A stretch of 22,667 nt of DNA from a virus: positions 1 through 22,667 of the IMG/VR virus record IMGVR_UViG_3300005933_000078, one strand, 5' to 3'. The translations under genes were made by a program, and so were the position numbers. The notes below the pieces were generated by a model. The model was not told the origin of the DNA. It was given only the letters and a program-made list of their open reading frames with translations, and did not search any database. This document shows, in pieces, positions 1 through 9,600 of the stretch; within the stretch, counting starts at the first letter, position 1; every line of letters starts with the position of its first letter.

Positions 1-584
1 GAGCTGACGAGCAGGGTGTTGTCCGAATGGATGATCTGCTCGCCGAGCTTATGATCGAACCCATTGTACCAATCGACGCCCGCGGTGATCCCATCGTTCG
101 CCGGGTCGCCGCTGTCCTTGAAGCGTTGGTAGCCGATGCGGAATGTGTAGGCTTGCCCGGGCTCCAGCGGAACCGAGTACTTCATCGCCGCACGACCGGC
201 GCCAGTGAAGCGATAGACCCCGCCGTTCAACCCAGCAGTCAGTTCGCCGCCAGTCAGGTCGAAATACTGTGGCGCGTCGCCGGGGCGGAACTCTCGAAAT
301 ATGTCGGAGATCAGTGGCGTGTTGTCTGGCGCGGGGATGACCCGGCCCAGAAAGATCAGCAGCTGCGTACCAGACGGCGGCGGCACGATCATGGTGACCT
401 GCCCTCCAGATGGAGACCCGACCCCGGTGACGGTGTAGTCAACCCCCAGCCGCTGGATCAGCGCTACACCACGGGTCGTGGTCAAGCTAACGGTCAAGTC
501 TGCTTCGTCGTGAACCATAAACGTAAAGGAAAACACGACGGTGTTTCCATTGCCGTTGTATGGACCTGTTGCCGCTGTCGTCAT
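1..584 (-). CDS. Tail fibre protein, N-terminal part (T7 gp17-like), cut by window edge
   Basis: This reading frame starts at an ATG at 584 and stays open to the left edge, giving 194 visible residues with no stop. The first 100 or so residues fit the N-terminal attachment domain of T7-type tail fibres: a start with GPYNGNG, a VVFSFTF strand, DLTV, then a VDYTVTG strand followed by SGGQVTM and a short strand ending in LGRVIP. In T7 this domain fixes the fibre to the tail nozzle. Visible residues from about 105 on (YFDLTGG, YRFTGAG, YSVPLEPGQAYTF) look like a beta-sandwich module, possibly a carbohydrate-binding part, but I do not recognise it. A strong Shine-Dalgarno sequence (AAGGAG) lies 9 bases upstream. 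It is the last gene of the structural run, directly after the giant virion protein, as in many podoviruses. The receptor-binding end is outside the window. Confidence 0.82.
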   Translation of the reverse strand, partial: MTTAATGPYNGNGNTVVFSFTFMVHDEADLTVSLTTTRGVALIQRLGVDYTVTGVGSPSGGQVTMIVPPPSGTQLLIFLGRVIPAPDNTPLISDIFREFRPGDAPQYFDLTGGELTAGLNGGVYRFTGAGRAAMKYSVPLEPGQAYTFRIGYQRFKDSGDPANDGITAGVDWYNGFDHKLGEQIIHSDNTLLVS

Positions 585-586
585 GT

Positions 587-599
587 CAAGGTCTCCTTG
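587..599 (-). promoter_or_regulatory. Tail fibre ribosome binding site inside a small hairpin
   Basis: Read on the minus strand, the sequence before the tail fibre ATG is CAAGG AGA CCTTG. The AAGGAG Shine-Dalgarno sequence therefore sits in the left arm and loop of a 5-base-pair stem with a 3-base loop. The stem is short and could be chance, but it would partly hide the ribosome binding site. The site supports ATG 584 as the fibre start. Confidence 0.45.
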
Positions 600-618
600 G
601 CTGCCCTTATAGCATCAT

Positions 619-3600
619 TCATCTATCCGTTCCATCCCTGCCTGTCAGCGCGCCCTGGAGGATGTCGAGCATACCTTCTGGGCGGCTGTCCCCCTCATTG
701 ACGCTGATTGCGTAGCTGATCGGCTTGGACGCCCAGTTGATCGGCAGGCCTAACGCGAGGCCCATGGCGTCGAGGGTGGTCTTGACTGCACGCCGGGTCT
801 CGATGTCGGTGTCGGGATCTGCCGCAGCTGCGATCAAGCGGATAACGCCCTGCAGCGTGCTCTCGGTGACCCCGATGCCAGCGGATAGGCTGATGCGGTC
901 ATCGTAAACCTGATCGGTCACCGCAATCCCGTAGGCGGTGCTGGCAACGGCACCAGCAAACGGCACCATCGCAGCCATGGTTTTGAGCTGCGACCCGATC
1001 AGCAGCTCGAACATCAGCTGATCGCGCTCGTCCTCGTCTTCCAGATCATCGAAGCCACTGCGCGCCAGTTGGGCAATGCTTTCCGCAACAATGGTCGGGA
1101 TCGTCACGATCATCAGGTAGGCGTAGAACGACCGCCCATACCGACCTGCCCAGTTCATGTCGCTGTTCATCGCGATGTTTTTCTCGGTCACCAACAGGTT
1201 CCCCATCGCGTTGAAGTACGAATAGAACTTGAGGAACAGGCGGGCGAGCGGCGAAGAGGCCTCGATGCCAGAGACGTCACTGGGCTGAAGCGGGGCCTGC
1301 GTGTCGCGTACGACGCTGTCCGCATAGGCAACGACTTCGGCGCGAGCCGCCGTGTCCGCAGCAGCCTCGTCTCCTGTGCGGTCAAGGGCTTCTGCATAAG
1401 CGGCAGGGTAAGCGACCTCCATGCCGTGCCGTTCTGCCGCCAGCCACACCGTCGGGTCGACCAAGTTCTGTGCGATCTGCTGAGCAAAATACCCGTACTG
1501 CTGTGCGGCGTTTCTTGTCCTGTTCAGCAGCCCGGGCTCGGTCAGGATATTTTGTAGCGTGGTGCTGGCCTCGTTCATCCCACCCGTCAGGCGGTCCTGC
1601 ATGAAAGGTGACTGCGCGATGATGTACGACCGCGCGGACTGGGTGTTGACGCGCCACCGAGTGGCCGCAACAGCCAAATGCCGCGCAGGGATGCGCGCTG
1701 CAGCGACCGGAAAACCCGTGATCTGCTGTGCCGCGTTGACCATGTTGCCTGCCATAATGTGCAGGCCGACCCGGCGGTCGACCGCCGCAGCAACCCGAGA
1801 CAGGCCTGACCAGCCTTGGTCGGTTGGCGGTGTTGTCACGCGCTGCTGCACGGTGCGCTGCAGCCACGGGATAACCGCGACGTCGATCACGTCGGGGCTG
1901 CCCGGGCGCACCGCCTCGCGAAAGGCCTTGTTGGTGGCCAGTCGCGCGGCCTGCCGCACAGCCGGGCCGAGGTAGGCAAACTTCATCACCCGGTCAAAGT
2001 GCGCGGGGATGCGGGTCAGGTCCAGATCCAGTGGCTGGTTGTACTCGACGCGCGATTGCGTAAAGCCCTTCTCTGCACCGGGGAACATCGACGCGCTCGA
2101 CTGCTGCGACATGACCTCCTCAGCCTCGAAGCGTGCGCCGTCTGGGTTCATCATGCTGTCGGTGATGGCGGGCGCGTAGCCGCCGGGGTAGATGCCGACC
2201 GGCGTGACCACCGGGTCAGCCTGCACCTCGGCAAAATAGTAGCCGTACATCTGCTTGTGCGCCGCCTGCGCCGCCTGCTTGGTCTGCTCGAAGATGTCCC
2301 AGATCCCCTGCACCAGCTCCATGTCGGCTTGCGTCAGGGTGCCGTCAGCAAACAGCCGATCGACAAACGTGTCCCAGCGGGAGGTGTCGAGGTTGCTGTC
2401 GGCGTCTTGGCTGCCCCACACATAACGTCGGTTGGTCTCCACATCCGTCGCGCCGCCCAGCAGCAGCTTGCGCTTGTTGCTGTCGTTGCCGGTGTGCAGG
2501 AGCGCCATGATCAGCTCACCCTTGGTCTGGAAGACATAGCCGTCCAGCTCAGTCGCGCGGATTGGCCTGCGCGCCATCAGGTCAGTGCGATTGCGCAGCA
2601 GCGCAGCCAGCGCCTCTTGCGGCCCCCTGCGAGCCACGGTGTATGCGTCGACAGCAGCCATGACTGGGCGCACAAGGTACCGGGTCAGCGGGCCTCGGGG
2701 CTTGCCGTTGTCAAAGTCGCGGGCCCACTGCTCGATCCGGCGCAGGCTGGCTTTGAACGCGCCGAGCTGACGGCGGGTCTCGCGGAACGTGCGGCTGCCT
2801 CGGCCTCGACCGATACGGCCCGCCTGCTTCTGCACCTTGCGCCGCTGCCCCACATTGACCGCGACCTCGTCAGCAATAAAGCCAAACTCCACCCTGCGGC
2901 CCTCGACCAGAATGCCATGGCTGTCGCGGGCGTTTGCCAACATCGTGTCGGCGGTCTCGAGTAAGTCGAGCGCCTCTTGCACAGTGAGATCTTTGTACGG
3001 GTTGTTCGGGTTGGCTTGTGCCGCTGCCTGTGACCGCGCTGCATAGGTGCTGATTGCTAGCTGGATCTCGGTGTAGAGCGTGGGCTCGACGGCCTGCAGA
3101 TCCGCCAAAGACCGGGCGGGATCATAATTGCGCGGCGTGTTGCGCGCCATGCCAAAGGGCTCGAGCACCACCCGGATCGCGTTGATCCAATCGATTGAGT
3201 ACCGCTGCGCCAGCCGCTTGTCAGAGCGGGCCGTGACCTCACGCCACCGGGTGCGCTGCGTCTCGACCTTGGTCTGGATGATCGACGCCTCTTTGGCGAC
3301 CGCCAGATTAAGTGCGCGCTGCTCCATGAGCGTCGCCGCTTGCGTGTAATCGCGATCTGCGATGGCGCGCTCGATCTTAGCGGTCAGGCGTGCCGCCGCC
3401 TGCCGATACCGGGCGGGCGTGGCGTCCTTGACCTTGATCGTCCTGACGTACCGCTGAGCTGCTGCAGTGATCGCAGCGGGGTCCATGCCCAGCCGGATCG
3501 ACGCGGTCTGCCGACGTGCGGCGACCTGCGCGCGGCGCTGGCTGGCGTTTGCCGTTCTCTGGACGTCTGCCCTGATCCGAGCAAGCGAGGCCTGTACGCC

Positions 3601-6600
3601 CTCACGGGGCGTGCTCGCTGCAGCCTGCTCCGCCTGCGCAGCCTGGGTGGCTGCGCGATCCACTGCAGCGGCAGGCGCGCCCTCCTGCTCAGCCTGACGC
3701 TGGGCGACCCGAGCCATGGGCTGCGCCGCGAGCCGCCGCAGGATGCGGAGCTGCAGCTGTTGCAGCTGCTGGAACTTGTCGTTTTGTACGGCCTCGACTG
3801 CCTTAATCTGGAGCGCTTGGGCATCCAGATCCGCGCCGAACTCCTGCAGCATGGCGGCGTCTGTGCGCTCTTTAACTGCCGTGGCTTCCGGCGTCGGGGT
3901 CGGGTTAGTCAGGGCCTCGATCATGCTGTAGATGTCGGGGAAGCCAGACAGGGTGGCCAGATCCCCGAGAGGGATGGCGTTGTCTGGGCGCACCCGGCCC
4001 GAGACCATGCCAGCGGGCATGCGGGCCACAGCCTCTTCACCAGCGATCGCAACAAGCTCAGCGCGGTCGATCTTGCCTGTGCCGGTCTTGGTCCCGTCTG
4101 GCATGACCCCGCGCTTGGCGATGTTCGTCGCTGCGTAAACCGGCTCTGCCGCGACCTGCTCTGAAAGCTCGTTGGCCAGCGTCTCGCGACGTGCTCGGCG
4201 CTTGGCTCGGTCTTCGGCCCGCAGGCTGTTTCCGACGCGGGCGGCCATCTCCGTCCGGGCCTGATCCTCGGCCTCCGACGCCAGCTTGCGCAGCTGGTTG
4301 GCTTCAGCTGGTGTCGCGCCCTCGAGGACGCCCGGAGAAAGCTGATACATCGCGCCACGGCGCTCCTGCGTGATCGCCTCTTCGGTGGCCAACAGGCGAT
4401 CAAAGACGTCGGCGACCTCGGGGGATACCGTCACGTTCAGGCGACCCAGGCTCTTGTACACGTTGCTGATGTATTGCGCGAACTTGGCAAACACACTGCG
4501 CAGCTCGGCGCTGGGTGCGCTGCCGGTGCCGAGGTAGCTCTCGAACCCACGGGCCCAGAGCTCGTGGTACACGACCTCGGCGGCCTGATCGCGGCCCGGG
4601 GCTGCCGGGTCCATGAACGCTTGCGCGACCTGCTGCATATAGGCGGCCCCACCACCAGCTTCCGCACGCTGCACGGCGGCGGTCAGGCGCGACGCGCGCA
4701 ACTGCAGCTCGGCGTCATCCGGTGCAGCGACTGCGCGCTTGTTTATGCTTTTGGCCAGCGCCTTGAGATCAGTCAGCCCCTGCGCCGCATTGCTGGAAAA
4801 CCACGCGCGGGTGGCGGTGATCTGCGCCTCCAGCTGGGTCTTGCCTTCCGGCGTGATGCGCGGGTCTGCAATGTCCCGCAGCATCTGAAACAGGAACATG
4901 TGCCCGACCTCGTGCACAAAGGTCGACGGGTCTGCATTGGCAGACAACCTGATCAGGTTGCGTGGGTCATCTGTGGTGGGCAGCCGGTACGCCCCGCGCG
5001 GCGCGCCGACTGTGCCTTGCTGCGGTGTCTCGGGTGTTGGCGCTGGTTGCCCCGGCGTTGGTCCGGGTTGCTCCAGCGCAGGCGCGGTAGCCGCCTCATC
5101 TGCAGACCGGCCTTCGTTCCATGTGAACTCCGGCATGACGCCCGCCTTCTGCGGGGCGAACACCGTGCCCTCGACGCTGGCGGTGCGGTTCTGCTCGCCG
5201 AACGGGCCGTAGTTCAGCCAGCTGTTCTGGCCTCGGGTCTCGCTGGTCAGCACGCCAATGGCGGGGCCGGTGAACAGGCGAACGTGCGCCTGCCATGCAT
5301 TCTCTTCACCGCGGGCGCGGAAGCCCGCGCCCTCGATCCCATGACCGAAGGCGTCGTGCACAGCGCGGAACAGATCGTTGGCGGTGACCGGGCGCTCGGC
5401 CCCGCTCTGGTCCATCCAGACCAGCCCGGTGTCTTGCAGCATCGGGTTGTCCTCGATGGCAGCCTGCGTCAGGCCTTCGGTGCCGTAGCCGTCATAGGTG
5501 CCATAGACCGCCATCGTTTTGTTGGCACGCAACTCGCGCATGGCGTTCCACGGGTTGCCCGCGTACGGGTCGGTCTCGCTGTCAAAGAAGGTGAAGGTGT
5601 AACCGGCGTCGACCAGCGCTTGGTACTGCGCGATCGTCTGCTGGATCAGGTCTGCGTAGGCTGCTTGCACCGCAGGATCTTGCGGCGCGTGCACCATTTG
5701 GTCGTAGGCCTGAGCGATGCGCGTGGCCCGCTCAGGATCGATCTCGACGAACTCCGCCTGACGGCGAAGATCTATTCCGTTTGCGGCGGCGTATTGCTCT
5801 GCGACGGCGACGAGCTCTGCGTCGGGGCCAGCTGCCCCGACGACAGTTGGCGCACCTTCGAGCGGCGCAAGGCCTCCGCTCGAATACCCGCCTGTTCCTC
5901 GTCCTCGTTCGTCGACACCACTTTCCGGCTCCTGTTCAAAGTAGTCGTCTGCGGGTTCTCTTGCGCCGCTTTCATCACCGATTGCATCGAGGTTGAGCTC
6001 AGACCCGGCCACTCCTTCTCCTGCGGCAGGATCTGCACGACCTTCGATGATCTGTCTTGCGATCTCTTCATAGCTCACATCCGCGGTCGCCCGCGCCCCC
6101 AGTTCGGCATAGAGCCGCTTTTCATAATACCACAGAACAGCCTGAATGTCGGCGACCGTGAGGTCGACGCCTTGTTGAGCCAGTTTGTCCTGCATCTGCA
6201 GTGTGGTGTTGACCATGAACTCACGGTCAGAAGCATTGAACGGCTGGTCCTCCAGCTGATCGAACGCGGCTTTGTAGACCGTGTTGGCCGCCTTTTCGAT
6301 CTCGGTGCCGTTCTTGTATTCCTTCGCCTTGTAGCTTGCCACATAATCAGCAGCGTACACAAGCGCCTCATCATCTGACAGCTGATCAGTTGTGATATTC
6401 AAGCGTCGGTCGGCGATGATGAGCTCTTTGACGCGGCCCATCCCGGCTTCGGTCGGGGCGGCCAGCAGCGTGCCCCGATAGCGGTTGAACGTGCGCGACC
6501 ACCAGCGATCCATGGTCAGGTAGCCGGTGTCGCCCATCAGGTTGGCGTAGAACGCGCCGAGCTTGGGGCCGAACACGAGCGCCGCGTAAGGCAGCTCCAT

Positions 6601-9600
6601 GGTCGCCTTGTAGGCTGTGCTAAAGTTTTTACCTTCTGCCTTGGCCTGCTTTTTGAGGTTGCTGATCGTGTCTTTCTTCAGCAGCTGGTCGGCCATCTGA
6701 TCAGGGCCAAACGTCTCGAGCGCAGCTTGGATGTTTTGCAGGTTGATCTTCATCGACTTGTTGCGTTCGCCGCCGAACGTGACATTCGGGTCGATGCGCC
6801 CGTCGCGCCGGAACTGTTCCATGGCGCGCGAAGCGAAGCGGAAATTGTCGGCGACCTTGGCACCATCCGAGGTGATGGCGATCAGCGCGGTGAAGAAGTC
6901 GCGGGCGGCCTGCTGCGAACCAAGGGCAGCGACGCCCGGCAGGTTCATGTCCAGATCGCCAATGAGCTCGGGGAACGCGCCACCAAAGACGTCGAGCGCT
7001 CGCTGGAACTTTTCGGAATACCAGCCGACAGCCGAGCGCTCAGGATTGGCGCGAGCCTGCTCGACCTCGAACATGACCTCCTCGATGGCCCAGTCCGAGA
7101 TCCGGTCGGCAGCCTCGGCGCTATAATCACCGCGCTCGATGGTGCCGAACTGCTCGCGCTGGCGGCCCTCGAGGGCGGCAGCCACTTCGCGGGTGCTGGG
7201 CGCGCGGCCTTCGGAGGGAACCTCCAGAGCTTCTTCGCCCCGGCGGATCGTGGCAGTCTGCTCCAGCACCGTAGGCGCAGCCTGCGGCCCAGACAGAAGC
7301 GCTCGGTCTCCAATGTTGTCGAGAATGACCTCGAATGTACCGTCATCAAGACGGCGATACACCCTGATGCTGTCGGCTGTTGTCAGTGCCTCGAGGGGAC
7401 CAGTGTACTTATCCGACGGGGTCCAGCCCTGCTCGCTCGGAACAGCCTCGACAAGATACGTTCCGCTGTCCCCGCGCCCGTAGCGAGAAGAGGTTTTGCC
7501 GCGCATAAAATAGGGCATCTGGTAACCCTTTTTTGTGCCCTGCGCTGCCCTGATCTCACCGCTTTCTAAAAAGTCGGCGTACCCCGCCTCACCGATAAAT
7601 CGGTACGCCCGGTCTGGGCGGTAAAGGATGTTGTCCTCTGGCAAAACCCTGTCTCGGTCCAGCAGCCCAGCGGGGGTGCGGACCTGCTCGTTGTACGCCA
7701 CATCCGCATCAGTGAGCGCAGGCTGCTCTAGGGCAGGCGCAACGGCGGCACGGCCTTCAGTTTCGAAGGTGACCCGGTCGCGATCATACAGGCTCTGCGC
7801 CGTCGTGCCGGGCTCGAACAGCGCAGCACGGGCGGCGTACCGCTCTGCCATCAGCCGACCGGCTGCGCGCGATTGGCCCTTGGTCAAGCCGGTGGTGGTG
7901 CGCAGCTGCTCGGTGATCGTGTCGGCCAGCGTGTTGATCTCGCCTGCCACGTTCTGTGCTTGCTCCAACACACCCTGCAACCGCGCGATATCAGCCTCGC
8001 GGTTGGCAAGGTCTGCACGCGCCTCGGCTGCCGTAGGTGCCCCAGCTTGCGTACGCACATGTTCAGACAGGCGGGCAAAGGCGTCGCCCTGCAGCGTCAG
8101 CACGCGGCTGGCTGTGGTGACCACATCGCCAGACAGTTCGCCCTGCTGCGTCAGCTCGTCCTCGACGTTTAGGTAGGCGATGTCGTCGTCGGTCAGCGCG
8201 CCCTCCTGATACAGGCGCTCGATCTCCTGCACAGGGATCGACACCTCTTGATCCCCGGACGCGACCAGAAGCTCGCGCACCGCTTCGGGATCGCGGGCAA
8301 AAGTCGCTGTTTCTTCGATGGCCGCGCGCGTGGTTTCGAGGGCCTGCTGCGCAGCCGTAGCCTGATCAGCTGCGCTTTGCAGGGCACCGGGGGCCAGCAA
8401 CTGGTTGAGCTCTGGGGGCAGTCGGTCCGCGCCGAACGACCGGCCAGCAGCCAGCGGCACTTCGATCAGCGCGGTCGGGAGCTCGGCAAGCGCTTCGATT
8501 GTGATGTCTCTGGGGCTGCTGATTTCGCCCTCGCTGGCGAGCTGGGCGAGGGCCTCACCCGTACCGCCTGCAGTGGCCTGCACCACTGTCTGCGCCGACA
8601 CGTCACCAAGAGCAGTACGCCCGAGGCGCACCCCAGACGCGACGCCAGCGAGCCCGTCAAGGATCGCAATGGGCATCGCGCGGGCGAAGCCAAAGTCTGC
8701 GGCCTCTTGCATGAGATCGGCGTTCTGCAGGATGGCGACAGCATCCTCGACGGAGTTGATCGTGTACCCACGCTCCGCCAAGAATTGCGTGGTAGACAGG
8801 ACGTATTCTCGGCCACCGCCAAGTGTCGCGCCAACGGCAGAACCGAGCACCAGAGACCCCGTGACCCGAGACACAACAATGGTCGCGGCAATGTTTGGCG
8901 CGCTCTCGAGAATGGTCTCTGCAAGGAACAGGCCCCCATTTACGGGGTCAGACGCGAACGCATCCAGTGTCCCAATAACGGTATTGGGGGCTTGACTTAG
9001 GGTGTTCGTAATAAAGCTCTGGCTGCCGGGGTTTCGCACCAAGCCTTCCGCCTGAGCGACAAGTTCACCGGCGCTGAAGAAGTATTCCCCGGCGCGCTGC
9101 AGAGCTGCGGATCGATCTTCTTCGGTCAGCCCCTGCACCAGATTGTATTGCTGGCGGGCCGCAGCTAAAACCGACATGCGCATGGACGCCGGATAATTCT
9201 CCATCGCGGCCCAGCCGCCGTACTGGGCGGCTAGGCGCTCAATGATCTGCTCTTCGGTAGACCCAATATCGAGTGCGACCCCCAGCTCAAGAGACGCCCC
9301 GAGGGTGGGTAGAGCGGCAATGGTTTGTAGAGTGCCGCGCGTGATGGCGCGACCGACAAGCGTATCCTCCAGCCGATCACCCAGCGCCTCAACACTGCCT
9401 GCAACGGCACCTACCGACCACTCTTTTTGCGCCTCTGTAAACGCCTGCTCTGTTGTGGCGAGTTCTGCGGCATCGTCTCGAAAATCAGCGTACCCGGCAC
9501 CTTGCGTGGCGAGCCGACGAAGCCCCGGGTTCTGCTGCAGCAGCGCGCGGTACGCATCGTTGGGCGCAGCCCGAGAGCGTTCGATGTAGGTCTGCGCGGC

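Noticed and set aside
27-701. Plus-strand frame of 224 codons at the left edge
   Set aside because: It lies opposite the tail fibre frame, whose first residues match a known N-terminal domain and which has a strong ribosome site. The plus-strand product has no recognisable motif.
1816-2964. Plus-strand frame of 382 codons
   Set aside because: Antisense shadow of the giant gene, His/Arg/Leu-rich composition typical of a reversed frame, and no recognisable family.
4474-6378. Long open frame of 634 codons on the plus strand inside the giant gene
   Set aside because: It is antisense to a continuous minus-strand gene with recognisable motifs (HEVGH, HDAFGH). High-GC coding DNA commonly gives long antisense frames. 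No ribosome site or known motif was seen.
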